Origin: Sepiola atlantica
Lineage: Eukaryota > Mollusca > Cephalopoda > Sepiida > Sepiolidae
Reading direction: 5' to 3'
Assembly (NCBI GenBank): GCA_963556195.1
Contig: CAUVYP010000244.1
Span: forward strand, 2,604,001-2,668,000
Length of the DNA stretch: 64,000 nt
Below are positions 1 through 10,675 of the stretch, piece by piece; within the stretch, counting starts at the first letter, position 1, and every line of letters begins with the position of its first letter. A program made the position numbers and the translations under genes. The notes under the pieces were generated by a model that saw only the letters and a program-made list of their open reading frames with translations, searched no databases and was not told where the DNA came from.

Positions 1-72
1 TTTCAGAAGTGCAGCTCTTGTACTGCCGGAGATCTGTCGATACAAACTGAATACGCAAAACATCAACAAAAT
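1..72. repeat. Partial satellite monomer at left edge
   Basis: The window opens inside a monomer, at base 115 of the 186-bp phase (the TTTCAG of the variable segment), and runs to base 186. It carries the AGATCT form at bases 144-149, so it belongs to the BglII-bearing subfamily. The array continues beyond the left edge. Confidence 0.95.
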
Positions 73-255
73 TTAGCGCGTTTTAAAGTTGATATCGCTT
101 TTGTTTATAACTTCCACATTTATTCGAATTGTGCCACGAAACTTTGCAGACAGTCGCGGAGACACATGTTCTACTGAAGTACCAAGTTTCAGAAGTGCAG
201 CTCTTGTACTGCCGGAGATATGTCGATACAAACTGAATACGCAAAACATCAACAA
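73..255 (-). other. Non-coding 60-codon open frame recurring in each monomer
   Basis: On the minus strand each 186-bp unit reads as 60 codons, TAA, then ATT. The frame begins with two TTG codons; the first ATG is codon 3 and becomes GTT in the AAC59 subfamily. About 325 of 343 monomers keep the frame. The translation shows no recognisable domain, signal peptide or usual coding bias. Thirteen monomers have premature stops, and several of these were amplified by duplication, so there is no sign of selection against breaking the frame. Openness follows from the unit being 62 codons long with few substitutions. I treat it as a by-product of the repeat. Confidence 0.8.
154..168. other. Dimorphic box, type A form (bases 82-96)
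   Basis: Type A reads TCGCGGAGACACATG here, or ATT in place of the final ATG in the C44 subfamily. Against type B it differs at seven of 13 positions (bases 84, 87, 89, 91, 92, 94 and 96), while flanking sequence is shared. Variation elsewhere in the monomer is mostly single substitutions, so this is a distinct two-state block. Type A goes with subfamilies C63, C44, G48 and C51/C63. A protein-binding role is only an analogy with the A/B box of primate alpha satellite. Confidence 0.85.
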
Positions 256-309
256 AATTTAGCGCGTTTTAAAGTTGATATCGCTTTTGTTTATAACTTC
301 CACATTTAT

Positions 310-327
310 TCGAATTGTGCAACGAAA
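310..327 (-). other. CENP-B-box-like half motif (weak)
   Basis: On the minus strand, bases 69-53 of nearly every monomer read TTTCGTTGCACAATTCG. The first eight bases equal the 5' half of the mammalian CENP-B box, YTTCGTTGGAAACGGGA, and the essential TTCG and central A are present. The essential CGGG of the 3' half is absent (ATTC), so only five of nine core positions match. Such half matches can occur by chance. Its interest lies in its being repeated about 343 times at a fixed spacing and in lying just beside the dimorphic box. Coordinates mark the copy in monomer 259-444. Confidence 0.2.
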
Positions 328-339
328 CTTTGCAGACAG

Positions 340-354
340 TCTCGAATAGGCCTT
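340..354. other. Dimorphic box, type B form (bases 82-96)
   Basis: Type B reads TCTCGAATAGGCCTT and contains a StuI site (AGGCCT). A sub-variant has CAAATAGG in place of CGAATAGG and goes with the BglII-bearing subfamily. Type B also adds a second stop codon to one plus-strand frame, which is why the longest plus-strand frames occur only where two type A monomers adjoin. Types A and B alternate irregularly, in an order set by the local higher-order repeat. Confidence 0.85.
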
Positions 355-444
355 TTCTACTGAAGAAGCAAGTCTCAGAAGTGCAGCTCTTGTACTGCCG
401 GAGATATGTCTATACAAACTGAATACGCAAAACATCAACAAAAT

Positions 445-820
445 TTAGCGCGTTTTAAAGTTGATATCGCTTTTGTTTATAACTTCCCCATTTATTCGAA
501 TTGTGCAACGAAACTTTGCAGACAGTCGCGGAGACACATTTTCTACTGAAGTACCAAGGTTCAGAAGTGCAGCTCTTGTACTGCCGGAGATATGTCGATA
601 CAAACTGAATACGCAAAACATCAACAAAATTAAGCGCGTTTTAAAGTTGATATCGCTTTTGTTTATAACTTCCACATTTATTCGAATTGTGCAACGAAAC
701 TTTGCAGACAGTCGCGGAGACACATGTTCTACTGAAGTACCAAGTTTCAGAAGTGCAGCTCTTGTACTGCCGGAGATATGTCGATACAAACTGAATACGC
801 AAAACATCAACAAAATTTAG
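445..820. other. Dimer with stop-free junction on both strands
   Basis: Base 2 of monomer 631 is A rather than T. This turns the minus-strand TAA into TTA (Leu), fusing two units into a 122-codon frame (445-813), and turns the plus-strand TAG into AAG, giving a 119-codon frame (461-820). The same dimer recurs 18 monomers later at 3793-4168. Neither frame resembles a known protein. Coding is unlikely, because the change is a single substitution spread by duplication. Confidence 0.75.
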
Positions 821-3420
821 CGCGTTTTAAAGTTGATATCGCTTTTGTTTATAACTTCCACATTTATTCGAATTGTGCAACGAAACTTTGCAGACAGTCG
901 CGGAGACACATGTTCTACTGAAGTACCAAGTTTCAGAAGTGCAGCTCTTGTACTGCCGGAGATATGTCGATACAAACTGAATACGCAAAACATCAACAAA
1001 ATTTAGCGCGTTTTAAAGTTGATATCGCTTTTGTTTATAACTTCCACATGTATTCGAATTGTGCAACGAAACTTTGCAGACAGTCGCGGAGACACATGTT
1101 CTACTGAAGTACCAAGGTTCAGAAGTGCAGCTCTTGTACTGCCGGAGATATGTCGATACAAACTGAATACGCAAAACATCAACAAAATTTAGCGCGTTTT
1201 AAAGTTGATATCGCTTTTGTTTATAACTTCCACATTTATTCGAATTGTGCAACGAAACTTTGCAGACAGTCTCGAATAAGCCTTTTCTACTGAAGTACCA
1301 AGTTTCAGACGTGCAGCTCTTGTACTGCCGGAGATATGTCGATACAAACTGAATACGCAAAACATCAACAAAATTTAGCGCGTTTTAAAGTTGATATCGC
1401 TTTTGTTTATAACTTCCACATTTATTCGAATTGTGCAACGAAACTTTGCAGACAGTCTCGAATAGGCCTTTTCTACTGAAGTACAAAGTTTCAGAAGTGC
1501 AGCTCTTGTACTGCCGGAGATATGTCGATACAAACTGAATACGCAAAACATCAACAAAATTTAGCGCGTTTTAATGTTAATATCGCTTTTGTTTATAACT
1601 TCCACATTTATTCGAATTGTGCAACGAAACTTTGCAGACAGTCTCAAATAGGCCTTTTTTACTGAAGTACCAAGTTTCAGAAGTGCAGCTGTTGTACTGC
1701 CGGAGATCTGTCGATACAAACTGAATACGCAAAACATCAACAAAATTTAGCGCGTTTTAAAGTTGATATCGCTTTTGTTTATAACTTCTACATTTATTCG
1801 AATTGTCCCACGAAACTTTGCAGACAGTCGCGGAGACACATGTTCTTCTGAAGTACCAAGTTTCAGAAGTGCAGCTGTTGTACTGCCGGAGATATGTCGA
1901 TACAAACTGAATACGCAAAACATCAACAAAATTTAGCGCGTTTTAAAGTTGATATCGCTTTTGTTTATAACTTCCACATTTATTCGAATTGTGCAACGAA
2001 ACTTTGCAGACAGTCTCGAACAGGCCTTTTCTACTGAAGCACCAAGTGTCAGAAGTGCAGCTCTTGTACGTCCGGAGATATGTCGATACAAACTGAATAC
2101 GCAAAACATCAACAAAATTTAGCGCGTTTTAAAGTTGATATCGCTTTTGTTTATAACTTCCACATTTATTCGAATTGTGCAACGAAACTTTGCAGACAGT
2201 CTCGAATAGGCCTTTTCTACTGAAGTACAAAGTTTCAGAAGTGCAGCTCTTGTACTGCCGGAGATATGTCGATACAAACTGAATACGCAAAACATCAACA
2301 AAATTTAGCGCGTTTTAAAGTTGATATCGCTTTTGTTTATAACTTCCACATTTATTCGAATTGTGCCACGAAACTTTGCAGACAGTCGCGGAAACACATG
2401 TTCTACTGAAGTACCAAGTTTCAGAAGTGCAGCTCTTGTACTGCCGGAGATATGTCGATACAAACTGAATACGCAAAACATCAACAAAATTTAGTGCGTT
2501 TTAAAGTTGATATCGCTTTTGTTTATAACTTCCACATTTATTCGAATTGGGCAACGAAACTTTGCAGACAGTCGCGGAGACACATTTTCTACTGAGGTAC
2601 CAACGTTCAGAAGTGCAGCTCTTGTACTGCCGGAGATATGTCGATACAAACTGAATACGCAAAACATCAACAAAATTTAGCGCGTTTTAAAGTTGATATC
2701 GCTTTTGTTTATAACTTCCACATGTATTCGAATTGTGCAACGAAACTTTGCAGACAGTCGCGGAGACACATGTTCTACTGAAGTACCGAGTTTCAGAAGT
2801 GCAGCTCTTTTACTGCCGGAGATATGTCGATACAAACTGAATACGCAAAACATCAACAAAATTTAGCGCGTTTTAAAGTTGATATCGCTTTTGTTTATAA
2901 CTTCCACATTTATTCGAATTGTGCAACGAAACTTTGCAGACAGTCGCGGAGACACATGTTCTACTGAAGTACCAAGTTTCAGAAGTGCAGCTCTTGTACT
3001 GCCGGAGTTATGTCGATACAAACTGAATACGCAAAACATCAACAAAATTTAGCGCGTTTTAAAGTTGATATCGCTTTTGTTTATAACTTCCACATTTATT
3101 CGAATTGTGCAACGAAACTTTGCAGACAGTCTCGAATAAGCCTTTTCTACTGAAGTACCAAGGTTCAGAAGTGCAGCTCTTGTACTGCCGGAGATATGTC
3201 GATACAAACTGAATACGCAAAACATCAACAAAATTTAGCGCGTTTTAATGTTAATATCGCTTTTGTTTATAACTTCCACATTTATTCGAATTGTGCAACG
3301 AAACTTTGCAGACAGTCTCAAATAGGCCTTTTCTACTGAAGTACCAAGTTTCAGAAGTGCAGCTCTTGTACTGCCGGAGATCTGTCGATACAAACTGAAT
3401 ACGCAAAACATCAACAAAAT

Positions 3421-5652
3421 TTAGCGCGTTTTAAAGTTGATATCGCTTTTGTTTATAACTTCCACATTTATTCGAATTGTGCCACGAAACTTTGCAGACA
3501 GTCGCGGAGACACATGTTCTACTGAAGTACCAAGTTTCAGAAGTGCAGCTCTTGTACTGCCGGAGATATGTCGATACAAACTGAATACGCAAAACATCAA
3601 CAAAATTTAGCGCGTTTTAAAGTTGATATCGCTTTTGTTTATAACTTCCACATTTATTCGAATTGTGCAACGAAACTTTGCAGACAGTCTCGAATAGGCC
3701 TTTTCTACTGAAGAAGCAAGTCTCAGAAGTGCAGCTCTTGTACTGCCGGAGATATGTCGATACAAACTGAATACGCAAAACATCAACAAAATTTAGCGCG
3801 TTTTAAAGTTGATATCGCTTTTGTTTATAACTTCCCCATTTATTCGAATTGTGCAACGAAACTTTGCAGACAGTCGCGGAGACACATTTTCTACTGAAGT
3901 ACCAAGGTTCAGAAGTGCAGCTCTTGTACTGCCGGAGATATGTCGATACAAACTGAATACGCAAAACATCAACAAAATTAAGCGCGTTTTAAAGTTGATA
4001 TCGCTTTTGTTTATAACTTTCACATTTATTCGAATTGTGCAACGAAACTTTGCAGACAGTCGCGGAGACACATGTTCTACTGAAGTACCAAGTTTCAGAA
4101 GTGCAGCTCTTGTACTGCCGGAGATATGTCGATACAAACTGAATACGCAAAACATCAACAAAATTTAGCGCGTTTTAAAGTTGATATCGCTTTTGTTTAT
4201 AACTTCCACATTTATTCGAATTGTGCAACGAAACTTTGCAGACAGTCGCGGAGACACATGTTCTACTGAAGTACCAAGTTTCAGAAGTGCAGCTCTTGTA
4301 CTGCCGGAGATATGTCGATACAAACTGAATACGCAAAACATCAACAAAATTTAGCGCGTTTTAAAGTTGATATCGCTTTTGTTTATAACTTCCACATGTA
4401 TTCGAATTGTGCAACGAAACTTTGCAGACAGTCGCGGAGACACATGTTCTACTGAAGTACCAAGGTTCAGAAGTGCAGCTCTTGTACTGCCGGAGATATG
4501 TCGATACAAACTGAATACGCAAAACATCAACAAAATTTAGCGCGTTTTAAAGTTGATATCGCTTTTGTTTATAACTTCCACATTTATTCGAATTGTGCAA
4601 CGAAACTTTGCAGACAGTCTCGAATAAGCCTTTTCTACTGAAGTACCAAGTTTCAGACGTGCAGCTCTTGTACTGCCGGAGATATGTCGATACAAACTGA
4701 ATACGCAAAACATCAACAAAATTTAGCGCGTTTTAAAGTTGATATCGCTTTTGTTTATAACTTCCACATTTATTCGAATTGTGCAACGAAACTTTGCAGA
4801 CAGTCTCGAATAGGCCTTTTCTACTGAAGTACAAAGTTTCAGAAGTGCAGCTCTTGTACTGCCGGAGATATGTCGATACAAACTGAATACGCAAAACATC
4901 AACAAAATTAAGCGCGTTTTAATGTTAATATCGCTTTTGTTTATAACTTCCACATTTATTCGAATTGTGCAACGAAACTTTGCAGACAGTCTCAAATAGG
5001 CCTTTTTTACTGAAGTACTAAGTTTCAGAAGTGCAGCTCTTGTACTGCCGGAGATCTGTCGATACAAACTGAATACGCAAAACATAAACAAAATTTAGCG
5101 CGTTTTAAAGTTGATATCGCTTTTGTTTATAACTTCTACATTTATTCGAATTGTGCCACGAAACTTTGCAGACAGTCGCGGAGACACATGTTCTTCTGAA
5201 GTACCAAGTTTCACAAGTGCAGCTCTTGTACTGCCGGAGATATGTCGATACAAACTGAATACGCAAAACATCAACAAAATTTAGCGCGTTTTAAAGTTGA
5301 TATCGCTTTTGTTTATAACTTCCACATTTATTCGAATTGTGCAACGAAACTTTGCAGACAGTCTCGAATAGGCCTTTTCTACTGAAGCACCAAGTGTCAG
5401 AAGTGCAGCTCTTGTACGTCCGGAGATATGTCGATACAAACTGAATACGCAAAACATCAACAAAATTTAGCGCGTTTTAAAGTTGATATCGCTTTTGTTT
5501 ATAACTTCCACATTTATTCGAATTGTGCAACGAAACTTTGCAGACAGTCTCGAATAGGCCTTTTCTACTGAAGTACCAAGTTTCAGAAGTGCAGCTCTTG
5601 TACTGCCGGAGATATGTCGATACAAACTGAATACGCAAAACATCAACAAAAT
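3421..5652. repeat. 18-monomer HOR, second copy, 12 monomers collinear
   Basis: Monomers 3421 to 5467 match 73 to 2119 one by one at an offset of 3348 bp, including the fused dimer (3793-4161), the CAGACGTGCAG monomer (1189 and 4537) and the TACGTCC monomer (1933 and 5281). After 5652 the counterpart of 2305 is missing and the match resumes at an offset of 3162 bp (17 units). One monomer was therefore gained or lost. A second stop-free junction arose at 4909 and is not present at 1561. Confidence 0.85.
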
Positions 5653-8070
5653 TTAGCGCGTTTTAAAGTTGATATCGCTTTTGTTTATAACTTCCACATT
5701 TATTCGAATTGTGCAACGAGACTTTGCAGACAGTCGCGGAGACACATTTTCTACTGAAGTACCAACGTTCAGAAGTGCAGCTCTTGTACTGCCGGAGATA
5801 TGTCGATACAAACTGAATACGCAAAACATCAACAAAATTTAGCGCGTTTTAAAGTTGATATCGCTTTTGTTTATAACTTCCACATGTATTCGAATTGTGC
5901 AACGAAACTTTGCAGACAGTCGCGGAGACACATGTTCTACTGAAGTACCAAGTTTCAGAAGTGCAGCTCTTGTACTGCCGGAGATATGTCGATACAAACT
6001 GAATACGCAAAACATCAACAAAATTTAGCGCGTTTTAAAGTTGATATCGCTTTTGTTTATAACTTCCACATTTATTCGAATTGTGCAACGAAACTTTGCA
6101 GACAGTCGCGGAGACACATGTTCTACTGAAGTACCAAGTTTCAGAAGTGCAGCTCTTGTACTGCCGGAGTTATGTCGATACAAACTGAATACGCAAAACA
6201 TCAACAAAATTTAGCGCGTTTTAAAGTTGATATCGCTTTTGTTTATAACTTCCACATTTATTCGAATTGTGCAACGAAACTTTGCATACAGTCTCGAATA
6301 GGCCTTTTCTACTGAAGTACCAAGGTTCAGAAGTGCAGCTCTTGTACTGCCGGAGATATGTCGATACAAACTGAATACGCAAAACATCAACAAAATTTAG
6401 CGCGTTTTAATGTTGATATCGCTTTTGTTTATAACTTCCACATTTATTCGAATTGTGCAACGAAACTTTGCAGACAGTCTCAAATAGGCCTTTTCTACTG
6501 AAGTACCAAGTTTCAGAAGTGCAGCTCTTGTACTGCCGGAGATATGTCGATACAAACTGAATACGCAAAACATCAACAAAATTTAGCGCGTTTTAAAGTT
6601 GATATCGCTTTTGTTTATAACTTCCACATTTATTCGAATTGTCCCACGAAACTTTGCAGACAGTCGCGGAGACACATTTTCTTCTGAAGTACCAAGTTTC
6701 AGAAGTGCAGCTGTTGTACTGCCGGATATATGTCGATACAAACTGAATACGCAAAACATCAACAAAATTTAGCGCGTTTTAAAGTTGATATAGCTTTTGT
6801 TTATAACTTCCACATTTATTCGAATTGTGCAACGAAACTTTGCAGACAGTCTCGAAAAGGCCTTTTCTACTGACGCACCAAGTGTCAGAAGTGCAGCTCT
6901 TGTACGTCCGGAGATATGTCGATACAAACTGAATACGCAAAACATCAACAAAATTTAGCGCGTTTTAAAGTTGATATCGCTTTTGTTTATAACTTCCACA
7001 TTTATTCGAATTGTGCAACGAAACTTTGCAGACAGTCTCGAATAGGCCTTTTCTACTGAAGTACAAAGTTTCAGAAGTGCAGCTCTTGTACTGCCGGAGA
7101 TATGTCGATACAAACTGAATACGCAAAACATCAACAAAATTTAGCGCGTTTTAAAGTTGATATCGCTTTTGTTTATAACTTCCACATTTATTCGAATTGT
7201 GCAACGAAACTTTGCAGACAGTCGCGGAGACACATTTTCTACTGAGGTACCAACGTTCAGAAGTGCAGCTCTTGTACTGCCGGAGATATGTCGATACAAA
7301 CTGAATACGCAAAACATCAACAAAATTTAGCGCGTTTTAAAGTTGATATCGCTTTTGTTTATAACTTCCACATGTATTCGAATTGTGCAACGAAACTTTG
7401 CAGACAGTCGCGGAGACACATGTTCTACTGAAGTACCGAGTTTTAGAAGTGCAGCTCTTTTACTGCCGGAGATATGTCGATACAAACTGAATACGCAAAA
7501 CATCAACAAAATTTAGCGCGTTTTAAAGTTGATATCGCTTTTGTTTATAACTTCCACATTTATTCGAATTGTGCAACGAAACTTTGCAGACAGTCGCGGA
7601 GACACATGTTCTACTGAAGTACCAAGTTTCAGAAGTGCAGCTCTTGTACTGCCGGAGTTATGTCGATACAAACTGAATACGCAAAACATCAACAAAATTT
7701 AGCGCGTTTTAAAGTTGATATCGCTTTTGTTTATAACTTCCACATTTATTCGAATTGTGCAACGAAACTTTGCAGACAGTCTCGAATAGGCCTTTTCTAC
7801 TGAAGTACCAAGGTTCAGAAGTGCAGCTCTTGTACTGCCGGAGATATGTCGATACAAACTGAATACGCAAAACATCAACAAAATTTAGCGCGTTTTAATG
7901 TTGATATCGCTTTTGTTTATAACTTCCACATTTATTCGAATTGTGCAACGAAACTTTGCAGACAGTCTCAAATAGGCCTTTTCTACTGAAGTACCAAGTT
8001 TCAGAAGTGCAGCTCTTGTACTGCCGGAGATATGTCGATACAAACTGAATACGCAAAACATCAACAAAAT
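5095..8070. repeat. 8-monomer HOR, two tandem copies (1488 bp each)
   Basis: The order from 5095 to 6582 repeats from 6583 to 8070: TTCTTCTGA monomer (5095, 6583), TACGTCC (5281, 6769), type B (5467, 6955), CAACGTTCAG (5653, 7141), G48 (5839, 7327), GGAGTTATG (6025, 7513), type B with AAGGTT (6211, 7699) and T15 (6397, 7885). The older form at 1747-3420 has nine monomers because it keeps the extra monomer 2305. The 8-unit repeat is thus a shortened piece of the 18-unit repeat that was tandemly duplicated. Confidence 0.85.
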
Positions 8071-10117
8071 TTAGCGCGTTTTAAAGTTGATATCGCTTTT
8101 GTTTATAATTTCCACATTTATTGGAATTGTGCCACGAAACTTTGCAGACAGTCGCGGAGACACATGTTCTACTGAAGTACCAAGTTTCAGAAGTGCAGCT
8201 CTTGTACTGCCGGAGATATGTCGATACAAACTGAATACGCAAAACATCAACAAAATTTAGCGCGTTTTAAAGTTGATATCGCTTTTGTTTATAACTTCCA
8301 CACTTATTCGAAGTGTGCAACGAAACTTTGCAGATAGTCTCGAATGGGCATTTTCTACTGAAGTACAAAGTTTCAGAAGTGCAGCTCTTGTACTGCCGGA
8401 GATATGTCGATACAAACTGAATACGCAAAAAACCAACAAAATTTAGCGCGTTTGTAAGTTGATATCGTTTTTGTTTATAACTTCCACATTTATTCGAATT
8501 GTGCAACGAAACTTTGCAGACAGTCTCGAATAGGCCTTTTCTACTGAAGTACAAAGTTTCAGAAGTGCAGCTCTTGTACTGCCGGAGATATGTCGATACA
8601 AACTGAATACGCAAAACATCAACAAAATTTAGCGCGTTTTAATGTTAATATCGCTTTTGTTTATAACTTCCACATTTATTCGAATTGTGCAACGAAACTT
8701 TGCAGACAGTCTCAAATAGGCCTTTTGCTACTGAAGTACCAAGTTTCAGAAGTGCAGCTCTTGTACTGCCGGAGATCTGTCGATACAAACTGAATACGCA
8801 AAACATCAACAAAATTTAGCGCGTTTTAAAGTTGATATCGCTTTTGTTGATAACTTCCACATTTATTCGAATTGTGCCACGAAACTTTGCAGACAGTCGC
8901 GGAGACACATGTTCTACTGAAGTACCAAGTTTCAGACGTGCAGCTCTTGTACTGCCGGAGATATGTCGATACAAACTGAATACGCAAAACATCAACAAAA
9001 TTTAGCGCGTTTTAAAGTTGATATCGCTTTTGTTTATAACTTCCACATTTATTCGAATTGTGCAACGAAACTTTGCAGACAGTCTCGAATAGGCCTTTTC
9101 TACTGAAGCACCAAGTGTCAGAAGTGCAGCTCTTGTACTGCCGGAGATATGTCGATACAAACTGAATACGCAAAACATCAACAAAATTTAGCGCGTTTTA
9201 AAGTTGATATCGCTTTTGTTTATAACTTCCACATTTATTCGAATTGTGCAACGAAACTTTGCAGACAGTCTCGAATAGGCCTTTTCTACTGAAGCACAAA
9301 GTGTCAGAAGTGCAGCTCTTGTACTGCCGGAGATATGTCGATACAAACTGAATACGCAAAACATCAACAAAATTTAGCGCGTTTTAAAGTTGATATCGCT
9401 TTTGTTTATAACTTCCACATTTATTCGAATTGTGCAACGAAACTTTGCAGACAGTCGCGGAGACACATGTTCTACTGAAGTACCAAGTTTCAGAAGTGCA
9501 GCTCTTGTACTGCCGGAGATATGTCGATACAAACTGAATACGCAAAACATCAACAAAATTTAGCGCGTTTTAAAGTTGATATCGCTTTTGTTTATAACTT
9601 CCACATTTATTCGAATTGTGCAACGAAACTTTGCAGACAGTCGCGGAGACACATGTTCTACTGAAGTACCAAGTTTCAGAAGTGCAGCTCTTGTACTGCC
9701 GGAGTTATGTCGATACAAACTGAATACGCAAAACATCAACAAAATTTAGCGCGTTTTAATGTTGATATCGCTTTTGTTTATAACTTCCACATTTATTCGA
9801 ATTGTGCAACGAAACTTTGCAGACAGTCTCAAATAGGCCTTTTCTACTGAAGTACCAAGTTTCAGAAGTGCAGCTCTTGTACTGCCGGAGATATGTCGAT
9901 ACAAACTGAATACGCAAAACATCAACAAAATTTAGCGCGTTTTAAAGTTGATATCGCTTTTGTTTATAACTTCCACATTTATTCGAATTGTCCCACGAAA
10001 CTTTGCAGACAGTCGCGAAGACACATGTTCTTCTGAAGTACCAAGTTTCAGAAGTGCAGCTCTTGTACTGCCGGAGATATGTCGATACAAACTGAATACG
10101 CAAAACATCAACAAAAT
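8071..10117. repeat. Transition zone between HOR families
   Basis: Eleven monomers with no clear internal period. It holds the first AAC59 monomer (8257, with AAAAAACCAAC in place of AAAACATCAAC), a monomer with a T to G change in the TTTTAAAG segment (8443), a 187-bp monomer (8629) and two similar TGT-type monomers (9002, 9188). It also has a last GGAGTTATG monomer (9560) and a last TTCTTCTGA monomer (9932). Variants typical of the left block end here and those of the next block begin. Confidence 0.75.
8629..8815. repeat. 187-bp monomer with 1-bp insertion
   Basis: A G is inserted at 8727, giving CCTTTTGCTACTG in place of CCTTTTCTACTG. It is the only lengthened unit of the 343. It shifts the minus-strand frame, and because of it all downstream monomer starts move by +1. 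It otherwise belongs to the T15/A19/C148 (BglII) subfamily. No other monomer in the window shares the insertion, so it is recent or a sequencing error. Confidence 0.9.
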
Positions 10118-10675
10118 TTAGCGCGTTTTAAAGTTGATATCGCTTTTGTTTATAACTTCCCCATTGATTCGAATTGTGCAACGAAACTTTGCAGACAGTC
10201 TCGAATAGGCCTTTTCTACTGAAGCACCAAGTGTCAGAAGTGCAGCTCTTGTACTGCCGGAGATATGTCGATACAAACTGAATACGCAAAACATCAACAA
10301 AATTTAGCGCGTTTTAAAGTTGATATCGCTTTTTTTTATAACTTCCACATTTATTCGAATTGTGCAACGAAACTTTGCAGACAGTCTCGAATAGGCCTTT
10401 TCTACTGAAGTACCAAGTTTCAGAAGTGCAGCTCTTGTACTGCCGGGGATATGTCGATACAAACTGAATACGCAAAACATCAACAAAATTTAGCGCGTTT
10501 TAAAGTTGATATCGCTTTTGTTTATAACTTCCCCATTTATTCGAATTGTGCAACGAAACTTTGCAGACAGTCGCGGAGACACATTTTCTACTGAAGTACC
10601 AAGGTTCAGAAGTGCAGCTCTTGTACTGCCGGAGATATGTCGATACAAACTGAATACGCAAAACATCAACAAAAT

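Larger units (their letters stand above)
73..258. repeat. Reference 186-bp monomer (type A, C63 subfamily)
   Basis: This unit defines the phase used here. Base 1 is the T of TTA at 73 and the unit ends with AAT at 258. Landmarks: GCGCG at bases 4-8, GATATC (EcoRV) at 19-24, TTCGAA (BstBI) at 51-56, the dimorphic box at 82-96, a second variable segment at 106-117, TGCCGGAGAT around 138-147 and CGATACAAACTG around 152-163. Diagnostic variants defining subfamilies sit at bases 2, 15, 19, 31, 44, 48, 51, 63, 79, 82-96, 106-117, 124-125, 148 and 175-177. This copy has the type A box and GCC at bases 61-63. No transcription signal is evident. Confidence 0.95.
73..3420. repeat. 18-monomer higher-order repeat, first copy (3348 bp)
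   Basis: Eighteen monomers in a distinctive order. A type-B monomer with AGA AGC at codons 36-37 lies at 259, the fused C44 dimer at 445-816, a G48 monomer at 1003 and a T15/A19 monomer at 1561. A monomer with TACGTCC in place of TACTGCC lies at 1933, a G48 monomer with CTTTTACTG at 2677 and a GGAGTTATG monomer at 2863. The order returns from 3421 at an offset of exactly 18 units. The GGAGTTATG variant occurs only here and in the next 6.5 kb, so this family is local. Confidence 0.85.

Noticed and set aside
115..165. Hairpins at AGTAC...GTACT, GCAG...CTGC and TTGTA...TACAA
   Set aside because: Stems are only four or five base pairs with loops of about 8-24 bases, which is within chance for this composition.
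310..327. Functional CENP-B box
   Set aside because: Only five of nine essential positions match and the CGGG half is missing. Kept as a weak motif only.
461..820. 119-codon plus-strand frame (also 3809-4168 and 59417-59776) as a gene
   Set aside because: It spans two satellite units joined by the base-2 substitution and overlaps the minus-strand frame completely. Its copies are explained by duplication of the repeat.
8629..8815. Insertion at 8727 as a sign of an inserted element
   Set aside because: A single G is added. Flanking monomers are in order and nothing else is present.
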